The notes: generated by a model not told the origin, from the sequence alone. Shown: positions 28,697 to 38,118, counted from the first letter of the stretch. The stretch: 56,272 nucleotides of DNA from Deltaproteobacteria bacterium (GCA_016934985.1 JAFGRU010000018.1:1-56272); one strand, 5' to 3'. Numbers and translations are program-made.

Positions 28697-29292
28697 TAAA
28701 CTTCCCCCGCAAATAAATCCAATCTCCTAAGCTCATCTCTGATTGAATCGGCCAGCAGTTCATTTCTGATGGCAATAACACTTCTTTCGCTCCGCCCCAT
28801 CAGTTGCCCCATTTCTTCCTTTTCGAAATATCTGAAACAGGGGACCGATCGGACCGCCGCTTTTTTTTCGATTTTTGCGCCAATATCTTCCGAAATATCT
28901 GTAGCCACAAAAACCAGAAAAAGCCTTTCACTCCCGCTGAGAGCTGCCAATACCGCATTGCTTCCGGAAACGGCATTGGAAGATTTACGTGCCATCCCCA
29001 AGAGATTCAGCACCCTCCCAAGAATCTGATCTTTAAGACTTTGAATTAAAGTCGCTGAACAAATTTCCAGGGACGGAGTTTTGAAAGCACGGACAAACTG
29101 CTTCTTACCAACGGCCATTTTGATGCATTGAGGGTCAAGGCAGGTGTAAGCGCCCCTTCCCGGCAACTTACCTCGATAGTCCACCAATACTTCACCGTCC
29201 GAGGATAGAACAAACCTCAATAACTTTTCCTGCCTGAAAGTCTGGCGGCATCCAAGGCAGGTTCTTTCTCCACGGCGTTTGGTAGACTCCAC
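28696..29292 (-). CDS. YlxR (DUF448)-YlxQ (L7Ae-like) fusion protein
   Basis: The 198-residue protein joins two proteins usually encoded by adjacent genes between nusA and infB. Residues 1 to about 85 form the YlxR/DUF448 domain: [20 protein letters not shown] and FVRAFK. From about 90 an L7Ae/L30e-type domain follows, with [19 protein letters not shown] and [10 protein letters not shown]. Both halves are predicted RNA binders of the translation apparatus. The gap to nusA is 12 bases, and the stop overlaps the infB ATG. Confidence 0.85.
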   Translation of the reverse strand: MESTKRRGERTCLGCRQTFRQEKLLRFVLSSDGEVLVDYRGKLPGRGAYTCLDPQCIKMAVGKKQFVRAFKTPSLEICSATLIQSLKDQILGRVLNLLGMARKSSNAVSGSNAVLAALSGSERLFLVFVATDISEDIGAKIEKKAAVRSVPCFRYFEKEEMGQLMGRSERSVIAIRNELLADSIRDELRRLDLFAGEV

Positions 29293-29304
29293 CCAGCTGA
29301 CCCT

Positions 29305-30528
29305 TTAAACGGTTTCGCCATCATCGGCGTCAGCAACAACCTCTTCTTCAACTGGTGCCGCAGACTCTTCATCTGGAGCTTTTTCAGCCACGGCCTCTTC
29401 GGAAGTTTCCACTTCCTTTTCACCTTCCTCGCCTGTAGCAGGATCGACCACATAGCCCGGACTTTGTTTTTCTTCTTTTTCCTCAACATTAACGCCGGCG
29501 GCCTGGCTCTCACTTTTGATATCAATCCTCCAGCTGATCAGTTTGGCCGCAAGGCGCACATTCTGGCCCTTTTTGCCGATAGCCAGAGAAAGCTGGTCAT
29601 CCGGAACGATTATTTCAAGGGAGTTCTCGTCCTTATCAACATAAACCCGGGTCACCTCTGCAGGGGCCAATGCGGAGCAGGCAAACTGCGCGATGTCGTC
29701 GGACCAGGGAATAATATCGATTTTTTCTCCCCGCAGTTCGGTCACGACATTCTGAACCCGGGCCCCGCGCATACCGACACAGGCGCCAACGGGATCGACG
29801 TCGTGGTCGTTGGAGACAACGGCTATTTTACTGCGGCTTCCAGGCTCCCTGGATACCCCGCGCAATTCAACGATCCCTTCGGCAATCTCGGGGACCTCGG
29901 AAACAAACAGAGAGGCAACCAGACCTTCATGGGTTCTGGACAAAACGATTTGAGGGCCTTTGGTCGACAGTTTGACATCGGAGATGTAAGCCCGGATACG
30001 GTCTCCCTGACGATAGCTTTCACGAAAAACCTGCTCACGATGGGGAAGAATGGCTTCAGCCTTGCCAAGATCAATAATCAAATCGCCCCGCTCGTAGCGC
30101 CGGACAATACCGTTGACAAGTTCGCCGACCCGATCCTTGAAATCGTTGTAGACCCCTTCCCTCTCAGCCTCGCGCACTTTTTGAATGATAACCTGTTTGG
30201 CGGTCTGAGCTGCGATGCGGCTGAAATTGGATGCATCCATTTTCATACCCAATTCATCGCCGACCTCGACCTCGGGATCGACCTCGCGGGCCTCCTCGAT
30301 TTCGATCTCCTTGTAGGAATCCTCCACCTCGTCAACCACAGTAACAAACTCAAATACCTCGACTTCTCCAAGCTCATCGTTGTAATGAGCCTCCAGGTCC
30401 CTGGTATTACGATATTTTTTATTTGCAGCTGAAAGGACAGCCGATTCCAGGGCCTCGATCAGGACCTGCCGGTCAACCCCTTTGTCTTTTACGACCTGGT
30501 CAATAATGTGGTTCAGATTTGTTGTCAT
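29305..30528 (-). CDS. nusA: Transcription termination/antitermination protein NusA
   Basis: RNA polymerase-associated factor for pausing, termination and rRNA antitermination. The 407-residue protein has the NusA N-terminal domain (VLIEALESAVLSAANKKY), an S1 domain (LVNGIVRRYERGDLIIDLG) and two KH domains (SNDHDVDPVGACVGMRGARV and LAIGKKGQNVRLAAKL). It ends with a highly acidic 50-residue tail and lacks the C-terminal acidic repeats of the E. coli protein. GGCGGGG precedes the ATG. A 258-bp gap separates it from rimP. Confidence 0.95.
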   Translation of the reverse strand: MTTNLNHIIDQVVKDKGVDRQVLIEALESAVLSAANKKYRNTRDLEAHYNDELGEVEVFEFVTVVDEVEDSYKEIEIEEAREVDPEVEVGDELGMKMDASNFSRIAAQTAKQVIIQKVREAEREGVYNDFKDRVGELVNGIVRRYERGDLIIDLGKAEAILPHREQVFRESYRQGDRIRAYISDVKLSTKGPQIVLSRTHEGLVASLFVSEVPEIAEGIVELRGVSREPGSRSKIAVVSNDHDVDPVGACVGMRGARVQNVVTELRGEKIDIIPWSDDIAQFACSALAPAEVTRVYVDKDENSLEIIVPDDQLSLAIGKKGQNVRLAAKLISWRIDIKSESQAAGVNVEEKEEKQSPGYVVDPATGEEGEKEVETSEEAVAEKAPDEESAAPVEEEVVADADDGETV

Positions 30529-30786
30529 CCCCGCCTCTCACCAAGAATTTCATGGTTTTCCTACCACTACTAAAAAGGGCTCTTTATGTTATCTGTTAAA
30601 TTGCGCGACTTTTTCAAACAACAACATGTCTTGTTTAAAGGGTGCTTCCTTTTTTCGGTACAGGTGTTTTTTTATCCGAAAACTGCAGACGTTAGGAACC
30701 CCAAAAAAATTGTCGGTTTCTTAATAAGATATCACCAAAAGATTAAAACCGGGTAAATATATTATCGGGTTATGGCCATTCACCGT
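30529..30786 (-). other. Unusually long rimP-nusA spacer
   Basis: AT-rich 258-bp gap within an operon that is otherwise very tight. No gene, terminator or near-consensus promoter was found; a TTGAAA and a TAACAT box occur near 30595-30625 but with a 20-base spacer. It may hold a secondary promoter. Confidence 0.3.
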
Positions 30787-31275
30787 TTAAAAATCAAGCT
30801 CCAGGTTGGCCTTTTCAATGTTATCCATGGGAATTGACACAACCGTACCACTTTTCTCTTCCAATTCAATGCGCACGAACTCGCCTTCAATACCAAGGAT
30901 CCTGCCACGGAAGGTTTTCCTTTCCCGGCCCGAATGATCCGGATCACATTTTTCCCGGGTCTTTATTTTAATCAATTTTCCTGAAAATTTGATGTAGTCT
31001 TGTGGTTTTTTCAAGGGTCGATCAAGACCTGGTGAAGAAACTTCCAAGCGATAGGATCCCTGGATCACCTCTTCCACATCGAGAAGGGTGCTCACTTCGC
31101 GGCTGACAGCAGCACAGTCATCAAGATTGACCCCTCCTTCCTTGTCAATGAAGATGGTCAAAACAAGATCTCTTCTCGCCCCTTTTAACTCGATATCGAA
31201 AAGCTCAAGCCCTGAATCATCTAGAACGGGAAGGATAATCTCTCGCACGCGATCTATGGTATCTTGATGTTGCAT
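30787..31275 (-). CDS. rimP: Ribosome maturation factor RimP
   Basis: Assists 30S assembly. The 162-residue protein shows LELFDIELKGARRDLVLTIFIDKEGGVNLDDCAAVSREVS and the YRLEVSSPGLDRPLKKPQDY motif, both diagnostic of RimP. It is the first gene of the nusA-infB operon; a terminator for the upstream rlmD transcript lies just before it at 31309-31336. Confidence 0.93.
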   Translation of the reverse strand: MQHQDTIDRVREIILPVLDDSGLELFDIELKGARRDLVLTIFIDKEGGVNLDDCAAVSREVSTLLDVEEVIQGSYRLEVSSPGLDRPLKKPQDYIKFSGKLIKIKTREKCDPDHSGRERKTFRGRILGIEGEFVRIELEEKSGTVVSIPMDNIEKANLELDF

Positions 31276-31305
31276 GATATTACCGCTGTATCTACAAACG
31301 GTTGA

Positions 31306-31336
31306 AATAAAAAAAAGTGAGCGGGCAACTCACTTT
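31306..31336 (-). terminator. Terminator downstream of rlmD, upstream of rimP
   Basis: Arms AAAGTGAG and CTCACTTT form a hairpin followed on the minus strand by eight Ts. It lies 160 bases past the rlmD stop and just before the rimP start. The 160 bases between hold no gene I can support. Confidence 0.65.
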
Positions 31337-31495
31337 CCAGAGTCATACATTAATCAGCTTTTCGTACCATGTGCATAAAAAAAATGCAAGAGGAAAATAT
31401 TGATTTCCGGACTATTTTACCTCTCCTGCAGACTATATTCGGCCCTGAATCAGTTGACATGGGATTATCTCATAAAACAGGGGGCCTCGCCAGAG

Positions 31496-32839
31496 CTATC
31501 TTCTTTTTTCCAGCAGGGTTACACTCTCAATGTGAAAGGTCTGAGGGAAAAAATCCAGCACCCGACTGCGGGAAACTTTATAGTCATGGTGCAGCAAAGG
31601 AACAAGGTCCCTTGCCAGAGTAGCCGGGTCGCATGAAACATAAATGATTTTTTCGGGGCCCAGCTTCAATAACCCTTTGACAGTATTGTAAGCCCCCTCC
31701 CGGGGCGGGTCGAGAACAACCACATCAAAGCGGTCACCTTTCCACTCGGATTCAACAAAGCCCTTTTCCGCACAACCTGCATGAAAACGGGCATTTTCCA
31801 CACCGTTCTCTGCAGCGTTGTTTCTCGCTTGGTCAACTGCCGGACTATAATATTCCACCCCGCAAACCCGGGAGGCATATTGAGCCAATGGAAGCGAGAT
31901 ATTACCCACCCCGCAAAAAAGATCGAGAACCTTTTCTTTGCCGGTGAGTTGGGCGTAATCAACCACCTCTTTTATCAACCGCCTGTTTTGGCAGAGATTA
32001 ACCTGGGAAAAACTGCCAGGCCCATAAGCCAGGGCCATTTTTTTATCAGAATCACATGGGAAAATATGCAGGTTATCTGAACCGCAAACCTTTTTCAGGG
32101 TGGCGTTGCGCCCTGACTGAAAAAACAGGCTCAAGTCGTCCTTTTCCGCTTCGGGCCTCAGTCTGGCGGCCAAATCATCCTCGATACCTCCAAGGCAGTG
32201 GACAACGGCCCGGACTTTTTGGTTATCATCGACACTGATATCAATCTGGGGAATACGATCCGCAAAAGGCGAATCCTGCAGCCAGGCACGAAAACAGTGA
32301 AAAGCGGCATTGATTTTCCCTGCCATGAGGGGGCATCCCTCGATATCGACGACATAATGGCTGCCCCGGCGGTAGAACCCCATTACCAGTCCCTGTTCCG
32401 TTTTCCGACATTTAAACTGGGCGCGGCTTCGGTAATAAAATTCTCCAGGAGAGGCCGCCAGCGGCTCAAAAACATTGTCAGGAACATCAGTCCGACGTTG
32501 GACCATATCGCGGAAGATATTATCCTTCCAATAGGTTTGGACCGTATAAGGCAGATGCTGCCAGTGACAACCGCCACAGGTACCAAACGCAGGGCAAGGA
32601 GGTTCCCTTCTTTGCGGAGCAGCTTTCAGAATTTGGGTGATTTCGGCAAAAAAACAGTTTTTCCGCTCCCTGACAATACGGCACTCGATTTCGTCGCCAG
32701 GCGCGGTAAAAGGGACAAAAAACACCCTGCCATCCAGACGCCCGACGCCATAGCCATTAAATGCGAGAGAGTCGATGGACAGACGCCTGATGTCATCGGC
32801 GCCGGACGAACAGGTGCTGGGCTTTGTCCTGAACGTCAT
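31496..32839 (-). CDS. rlmD: 23S rRNA (uracil-5-)-methyltransferase, RlmD/RumA type
   Basis: SAM-dependent methyltransferase making 5-methyluridine in 23S rRNA. The start is taken at MTFRTKPS, four bases after the trmJ stop, giving 447 residues. A TRAM-like domain at about 20-75 is followed by the 4Fe-4S cysteines in CPAFGTCGGC, the SAM site VLDLFCGVGNISLPLA, DPPREGAY and the catalytic cysteine in YVSCDPATLARDL. The target uridine (1939 or 747) cannot be told from sequence alone. Confidence 0.88.
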   Translation of the reverse strand: MTFRTKPSTCSSGADDIRRLSIDSLAFNGYGVGRLDGRVFFVPFTAPGDEIECRIVRERKNCFFAEITQILKAAPQRREPPCPAFGTCGGCHWQHLPYTVQTYWKDNIFRDMVQRRTDVPDNVFEPLAASPGEFYYRSRAQFKCRKTEQGLVMGFYRRGSHYVVDIEGCPLMAGKINAAFHCFRAWLQDSPFADRIPQIDISVDDNQKVRAVVHCLGGIEDDLAARLRPEAEKDDLSLFFQSGRNATLKKVCGSDNLHIFPCDSDKKMALAYGPGSFSQVNLCQNRRLIKEVVDYAQLTGKEKVLDLFCGVGNISLPLAQYASRVCGVEYYSPAVDQARNNAAENGVENARFHAGCAEKGFVESEWKGDRFDVVVLDPPREGAYNTVKGLLKLGPEKIIYVSCDPATLARDLVPLLHHDYKVSRSRVLDFFPQTFHIESVTLLEKRR

Positions 32840-32843
32840 AGCC

Positions 32844-33602
32844 CTAATCCCCCTTCTTGCCGGCAAGCCTGGACCGCTCCTTTTCGAGCCATTCAACTCT
32901 CCGCCAAAGCCCGCGCAAAATGCGAACTTCGCGGGGATCAAGCCCGGCCCTCCCGAATATGCGGCGAAAGGCATGCATAATATGATCGGGATTCTGGAAG
33001 TTTAAAAAGCCGCAATCGAGAAGAGCATTTTTCATGTGGCCATACATCTCCTCAAGAAGCCCTCCGGAAGCAAGGCTCCGCCCCCCTCCGACCTGTTTTC
33101 GTTCCTCGAAAAAAGCCTTGGAGGTTTCGTACAGACAGAGAGCAACGGCCTGGGCAAGGTTCATGGAAGGGAATTCACGACTGGTGGGAATGGTAATCAA
33201 ACGCTGACAGAGGTCGAGCTCCGCGGTGCGCAACCCTTTGTCCTCACGACCGAAAACCAAGGCGACACGCCCCTCTTCAGCCCAAGGGACCAGTTGTTTA
33301 CCGGCCTGGTCGGGATGGAGAAAATCTCGGCGATAACGGCCGAACCTGCGCGTCGTGGCGAGGGCCAGATGGCAATCGCTCAGGGCATCTTCCAGGCTGG
33401 GAAAAATCCGGGTGCGATCGAGAATAACAGATGCCTTGAGGGCCATGCGCCGAGCGTCGTCACAAAGATGTCCGGTTTCAGGATTGACCAGGCGCAGATC
33501 GGAAAACCCGAAGTTCATCATGGCCCGGCAAACCGAGCCGATGTTGAGGGGCCCTTGCGGCTCAACCAGGATGATGGATATGTTTTCCAAACGAGACGAC
33601 AC
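32844..33602 (-). CDS. trmJ: tRNA (cytidine/uridine-2'-O-)-methyltransferase, TrmJ-like
   Basis: SPOUT-class methyltransferase of 252 residues. The opening LVEPQGPLNIGSVCRAMMNFGF and the knot motifs ALVFGREDKGL and FPSMNLAQAVALCLYE match TrmJ, which methylates the ribose of residue 32 in tRNAs. The start is GTG with GAGGTG upstream. A 169-bp spacer separates it from rsmE. Confidence 0.85.
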   Translation of the reverse strand: MSSRLENISIILVEPQGPLNIGSVCRAMMNFGFSDLRLVNPETGHLCDDARRMALKASVILDRTRIFPSLEDALSDCHLALATTRRFGRYRRDFLHPDQAGKQLVPWAEEGRVALVFGREDKGLRTAELDLCQRLITIPTSREFPSMNLAQAVALCLYETSKAFFEERKQVGGGRSLASGGLLEEMYGHMKNALLDCGFLNFQNPDHIMHAFRRIFGRAGLDPREVRILRGLWRRVEWLEKERSRLAGKKGD

Positions 33603-33771
33603 GGATATTAAAGCACCTCAGGCAATATCCCAAAAAAATTGGCCTGGAAACTAATCGATAGCAGGAATGAATCTACTGCGGGGAAAGGAAAATCGGCCCA
33701 TATTTCCCATTTTCTCGTAACGATCCCCCCAAGCCGGACAGACTCCTGTTAATTGAAAGGATAGAGCCCTT

Positions 33772-34548
33772 TCAACCGAGATCACCGCAATAGGATTGAA
33801 CAAGGGCCGCAGCGACAATAGCCGCAGTTTCGGTACGCAGAATCCGGGGCCCAAGAGATAAACTGACAAAGCCCGCAGCAGCCATGGCTTCAAGTTCAAC
33901 GTTTGAGAAGCCCCCTTCAGGGCCGACAAACAGCGAGATGTGGCTATATTTTCTATCCCCCGCCAAAAACTCTTTCAGCCCCCTGCCCTTTTCATGTTCG
34001 GAGAGAGTCAATACAAGTTCTGCCTGGGCCGCTTCCGCCAAGGCTTCTTCCAAAGGGAGAGGGGATGAAAGTTCCGGAATAATCCCGCGCCGGCACTGTT
34101 TGGCTGCCCGCCTTAGAACGTCAGGCCAGCGATGGGATTTTTTCTGTCCGGCATCACGCTCTTCCAAAGTGGTGGAGCGTTCAGACAAATACGGAACAAT
34201 CCGATAAACACCGATTTCGGTCAATTTCTGGAGGATCAGCTCGAAGCGCTCCTTTTCCGGCAGAGCTTGATAAACATCGAGCCTCAGTAGTGATTCGGGC
34301 GCAGGAGTAATCGCCTGAAAAACAACGGCTCTCCCACCGCTCTCGGTCATGGAAGTCAATCGGGCGCGAAAAAAATGCCCTGCCGGATCACCAACGGTTA
34401 CAATTTCGCCGACACGTGCTCGCCAAAAAGCCAGGCTTTTTATATTCTGCGGAGAAAGACGGACTTCTTTCTCGACGACCGGCACCTCATCCAGCAGGAT
34501 GAAGCTGCTCGCACCGCCATTATTGCCGCATGTGGGGCTCAAAGCCAT
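33772..34548 (-). CDS. rsmE: 16S rRNA (uracil(1498)-N3)-methyltransferase
   Basis: SPOUT methyltransferase acting on 16S rRNA. The start at ATG 34548 (GGGA upstream) gives 258 residues and overlaps the holC end by 29 bases. Motifs include the N-terminal PUA-like segment (HFFRARLTSM), QALPEKERFELILQKLTEIGV, RWPDVLRRAAKQCRR, LFVGPEGGFSNVELEA and LGPRILRTETAAI, all typical of RsmE. Confidence 0.92.
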   Translation of the reverse strand: MALSPTCGNNGGASSFILLDEVPVVEKEVRLSPQNIKSLAFWRARVGEIVTVGDPAGHFFRARLTSMTESGGRAVVFQAITPAPESLLRLDVYQALPEKERFELILQKLTEIGVYRIVPYLSERSTTLEERDAGQKKSHRWPDVLRRAAKQCRRGIIPELSSPLPLEEALAEAAQAELVLTLSEHEKGRGLKEFLAGDRKYSHISLFVGPEGGFSNVELEAMAAAGFVSLSLGPRILRTETAAIVAAALVQSYCGDLG

Positions 34549-34939
34549 TTTCCCGATAAAGAATAAAACGTTTGCGCGATTCCTCGTGTAAAGTACGATC
34601 ATAAAGCTCGGCGAAATCACAAGCTTGTTCAAAGCGACGGATAAATTCGAGTGGACAGGGCTCGGCCATAATCAAGACGGAAGCGCCGAAGTCGCGATTT
34701 TTGCCGGTGCTGATAAGAATCGGCTCAACGGTCTCATCTTCCTCCCCATGTAAAAAGGCATGGGGGATAAAAGAGGTTTTTCGCCAGGTCCAGATAAATT
34801 GGTCGAGAACTTTTCCCTGTTCCTCGTCTTTGACCACAATCAGAACCCGTTTTCCCCGGCTGAAAAATTCTTCAGCCAAAAGGCAGCAATGGCGGGCCTT
34901 TTCAGGTTTTTCGAGTTTGATGAATTCGACCGGAATCAT
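34520..34939 (-). CDS. holC: DNA polymerase III chi subunit
   Basis: Clamp-loader accessory subunit that links the polymerase to SSB. The 139-residue protein has the HolC pattern CCLLAEEFFSRGKRVLIVVKDEEQGKVLDQFIWTW, FIPHAFLHGEEDE and EPILIS. No Shine-Dalgarno sequence is visible before the ATG; the upstream 35 bases are an AGTTTTA-type repeat. It lies between iorB and rsmE, same strand. Confidence 0.85.
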   Translation of the reverse strand: MIPVEFIKLEKPEKARHCCLLAEEFFSRGKRVLIVVKDEEQGKVLDQFIWTWRKTSFIPHAFLHGEEDETVEPILISTGKNRDFGASVLIMAEPCPLEFIRRFEQACDFAELYDRTLHEESRKRFILYRENGFEPHMRQ

Positions 34940-34942
34940 GAA

Positions 34943-34975
34943 TTAGTTTTAAGTTTTAAGTGTTAGGTTTTAAGT
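34943..34975. repeat. Short AT-rich degenerate tandem repeat
   Basis: Three to four imperfect copies of a GTTTTAA-type unit occupy most of the iorB-holC gap and take the place of a ribosome-binding site for holC. Confidence 0.5.
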
Positions 34976-35001
34976 CTCCCTGGTCCGCAAGCAGGTTCAT
35001 T

Positions 35002-35589
35002 TCACCGAGCCAATTCCTGCCCGGCGGAGAACGCTTGTAGGTTGACATCAAGAAATTGCGGTTTTACCCGCAAACGCATGGCCTCTTCCCATATGGCGTT
35101 ATCCAGGGCCAAATAACCGGAAAGCGCTCCGAGAACTACAACATTGGCAGACCGCGGGCTACCAAGACGTTCGGCAATTTCCAAGGCATCCACGCACAGC
35201 AGACGCGGAAAAACCCGTTCCAGACGCTGGTCCGCATCTTGAGGGTATGTTGCTTTGCCACCGGACACCGTAACGGGAACAATTTCCTGTTTTGACACCA
35301 CGGCGACTCCGTCAGGCGCAAGAAAACGATGGAAACGCAAGGCCTCTATTTTCTCCAGGCTGGCCAGAACCTGGGCGCTGCCCACAGGGACCAGGGGGCC
35401 AAACACTTCTCGCCCGTAGCGAATCTGGGCAATGACCGAACCACCGCGCTGGGCCATGCCGTGAACCTCATTGGTTTTAACCTCGAAACCGGCAAGAAGG
35501 GCGGCTTCGGCAATGATTTCGCTTCCGAGAAGAATGCCCTGGCCGCCGACTCCGACCAAAACGACACTGGTAACCCCTTGCTCAGTCAT
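35002..35589 (-). CDS. iorB: Indolepyruvate:ferredoxin oxidoreductase, beta subunit
   Basis: The gamma-type domain subunit of the enzyme that oxidatively decarboxylates aryl pyruvates to aryl-acetyl-CoA with ferredoxin, used in anaerobic aromatic amino acid metabolism. The start at MTEQGVTS gives 195 residues and overlaps the iorA end by eight bases, with GGAGG upstream. The motif LVGVGGQGILLGSEIIAEAALLAG and EVHGMAQRGGSVIAQIR are diagnostic. Confidence 0.92.
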   Translation of the reverse strand: MTEQGVTSVVLVGVGGQGILLGSEIIAEAALLAGFEVKTNEVHGMAQRGGSVIAQIRYGREVFGPLVPVGSAQVLASLEKIEALRFHRFLAPDGVAVVSKQEIVPVTVSGGKATYPQDADQRLERVFPRLLCVDALEIAERLGSPRSANVVVLGALSGYLALDNAIWEEAMRLRVKPQFLDVNLQAFSAGQELAR

Positions 35590-37351
35590 GACAAGCCTCC
35601 TCACCATCAACAAATGCATCAACCGGACAGACCTGACGGCACATGCCACAACCGCTGCACAGAAGCGGATTGACCCGAGGTTTGCCGCCCCCTCCTTCGA
35701 TTGCGGGGCAGCCCAGATTCAAACATTTGCCGCAGGCGATACAACGCCCTTCGTCAACCCTCAGGGTCGATCCAAGTTTTTTCCGGGCATGAAGGGGACA
35801 GGCTGCCCGCACGACAATCAGCCAGGCTTCGGGAGATTCAATAGCCTGTTTCAGGACATCCATGCAATCTTCCATTTTATACGGGTCAAGGGTCACCACA
35901 TTTTCAATGCCACAAGCCTTGCCGATAGCCTCAATGGATGCAGCCTGGACTTTCTCACCCATAAGAGTGGTACCCGTTCCGGGATTGCACTGGTGACCGG
36001 TCATTGCCGTAGTACGGTTATCAAGAACGATAGTGGTGGAACCGCCACGGTTATAGGCAATATCAAGAAGCCCGGTAATACCCGAATGAAAAAAGGTCGA
36101 GTCGCCGACAATCCCGACAACCGGGCGCGGATCACCGGCACGGTCCATACCATGGGCCATGGAGACCCCGCCCCCCATGCAGAGAATAGTATCGATGCGG
36201 TTGAGAGGATCGAAAGTACCCAAACTGTAACAGCCGATATCACCGGTAACCACGACATCAAAACGCCCAAGGGCATAAAAAACGGCCCGATGAGGGCAGC
36301 CGGCACAGAGGACCGGAGGCCTGGCCGGAAGATCTTCGACCTCGGGCAACACCGATGTTTGAGGTTCGGTTGCCTGGCGGCCTTCAAGACGGGCCCGACT
36401 CGCCAGGAGGACATCCGTGGACAGCTCGCCGATAGCAGGGACCACCTCTTTGCCGATGCAATCGATGCCAAGGGCGCGGATGTGCTCTTCAAGAATGTCT
36501 TCCAGTTCCTCAACCACCAGGACCTGCTCCACTCCGCTACAAAATTCACGGATCAAATCATCGGCAAACGGGAAAGACCAGCCGAGCTTGAGCACCGAAG
36601 CTTCGGGAAAAACCTCCCTGGCATACTGGTAGGCGATTCCGGATGCAACAATGCCGAGCTTGCGCTCCCGCCATTCAATGCGATTGGCAGGATGCCGGTT
36701 TACCAATGCACGCATTTTCTCCAGCTTTTCCTCCAGCCTGATGCGCATTTTACGGCCCCAGACCGGAACCGGCACAAAACGCGGCGGATCCTTTTCAAAG
36801 CCGATGGGCCGTTCCGCTTCCTGGCGTTTTCCAAGAACAACCTGACCGCGGGAATGGCTGATACGGGTGGTAGAGCGAAGGATAACCGGAATGGTGAATT
36901 TCTCAGATAGCTCTATCCCGAGCTTCATGAAGTCGTAAGCTTCCTGAGAATCGCTTGGTTCGAGCAAAGGAACTTTGGCAAAGCGAGCAAAATGCCGGGT
37001 GTCCTGTTCGTTCTGGGAGGAATGCATGCCGGGGTCATCCGCCACGCAGGCAACGAAACCGCCGACGACACCTGTATACGCAAGGGTCATCAAAGGGTCG
37101 GCTGCAACATTGAGCCCGACATGCTTCATGGTCACCAGGCACCGGGCAGCACTCAATGATGCGCCGGCGGCAACTTCGAAAGCCACCTTTTCATTGGGCG
37201 ACCATTCGCAGTAAACTTCGTCTTTGAACCGGGACATGTTTTCCAAAATTTCTGTGGATGGTGTGCCCGGATAGCCGACAGCCAGATTGACGCCAGCTTC
37301 ATAGGCACCTCTGGCAATGGCTTCGTTGCCGGATAAAATTTTTTTCTCCAT
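35582..37351 (-). CDS. iorA: Indolepyruvate:ferredoxin oxidoreductase, alpha subunit
   Basis: Large catalytic subunit of 589 residues. N-terminal pyrimidine-binding domain: GNEAIARGAYEAGVNLAVGYPGTPSTEI. TPP-binding domain: LCAGCPHRAVFYALG, GDIGCYSLG and GDSTFFHSGITGL. The C-terminus carries two ferredoxin-type cysteine clusters, CIACGKCLNLGCP and CSGCGMCRQVCP, for 4Fe-4S centres. Expected cytoplasmic and oxygen sensitive. Downstream iorB overlaps it; the upstream small membrane gene has its own terminator. Confidence 0.94.
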   Translation of the reverse strand: MEKKILSGNEAIARGAYEAGVNLAVGYPGTPSTEILENMSRFKDEVYCEWSPNEKVAFEVAAGASLSAARCLVTMKHVGLNVAADPLMTLAYTGVVGGFVACVADDPGMHSSQNEQDTRHFARFAKVPLLEPSDSQEAYDFMKLGIELSEKFTIPVILRSTTRISHSRGQVVLGKRQEAERPIGFEKDPPRFVPVPVWGRKMRIRLEEKLEKMRALVNRHPANRIEWRERKLGIVASGIAYQYAREVFPEASVLKLGWSFPFADDLIREFCSGVEQVLVVEELEDILEEHIRALGIDCIGKEVVPAIGELSTDVLLASRARLEGRQATEPQTSVLPEVEDLPARPPVLCAGCPHRAVFYALGRFDVVVTGDIGCYSLGTFDPLNRIDTILCMGGGVSMAHGMDRAGDPRPVVGIVGDSTFFHSGITGLLDIAYNRGGSTTIVLDNRTTAMTGHQCNPGTGTTLMGEKVQAASIEAIGKACGIENVVTLDPYKMEDCMDVLKQAIESPEAWLIVVRAACPLHARKKLGSTLRVDEGRCIACGKCLNLGCPAIEGGGGKPRVNPLLCSGCGMCRQVCPVDAFVDGEEACHD

Positions 37352-37487
37352 AGAATTTCCTATTCGTTTCAGACAGAAAAAAAGGACCTTCTTTTGGGAG
37401 GGTACATACAGGATTCAAAACGAAATATCAACGAATTTCCCTCTCGGGATTATCCTGCGCCACCCTTTTTCCGCCGTAAAAAGGCAT

Positions 37488-37508
37488 AAAAAAAACCCGC
37501 CGGGGCGG
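37488..37508 (-). terminator. Terminator of the acidic membrane protein gene
   Basis: Stem AAACCCGCC / GGCGGGTTT on the minus strand followed by a run of eight Ts, 25 bases after the stop. Confidence 0.8.
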
Positions 37509-37531
37509 GTTTCATGATGATCGACCAGGTT

Positions 37532-37870
37532 CTATTTTTCTTTTTCGGGCTCCTCAGTTTCTTCTTCGGCCGCCGATTTTTCTTCTTCTTCAACAGCTTC
37601 CTCTTCAACGACCTCCCCCTCAAGCACCTCGCCCTCTTCAGGACTCTTTTCCTCATCTTCCGATGCCTCCTCCGGGCCACCGGCGACATCGCTGGTGAAC
37701 TCCTCCGGCTGACCTTCTTCAGTGGATTCGCTATCGGATTGTTCGGTTTTTACTGCCATGGGCTCAGGCTCTTCCTTCTTGCAAACCCGGCCCTCAAAAA
37801 CCAGTTTCCAAAGCATGTAGCCTGTGCCCGCTACAATTAATACCCAGATCAAAAAGGCAACAAACGTCAT
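37532..37870 (-). CDS. Small membrane protein with long acidic tail
   Basis: About 112 residues, family not recognised. The start at MTFVAFLIWV has GGGGAGA seven bases upstream. Residues 2-24 form one hydrophobic helix, followed by a short basic patch (EGRVCKKEE) and then about 80 residues dominated by Glu, with Ser, Val, Pro and Lys, presumably disordered in the cytoplasm. The promoter region upstream (37871-38118) is AT-rich and unassigned. It is monocistronic, between apgM and iorA. Confidence 0.6.
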   Translation of the reverse strand: MTFVAFLIWVLIVAGTGYMLWKLVFEGRVCKKEEPEPMAVKTEQSDSESTEEGQPEEFTSDVAGGPEEASEDEEKSPEEGEVLEGEVVEEEAVEEEEKSAAEEETEEPEKEK

Positions 37871-38118
37871 AGCATTCTCCCCAATTTTAAAAAGGCTCAA
37901 AAATGACTGCGTCCAAAAATCCTATAAAAAAATAATCTAATTCGAGGTGAATATCAAGCCCGAGCAACGTCAGATGAAAAATTATCCTGATTATTATCGA
38001 AAACAGACCTGCCTGCAAACAGGGAAACCTGAAAAATCAAATGGGCAGCAATTCAAATCACCCAAGCCTGAAAAGCTCACGTATTTTCTTGGATAAATTT
38101 CTAAGACATTGTTTTTTT

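Noticed and set aside
31369-31636. Two short plus-strand frames beyond the rlmD end
   Set aside because: They overlap the rlmD C-terminus in antisense and lack ribosome-binding sites.
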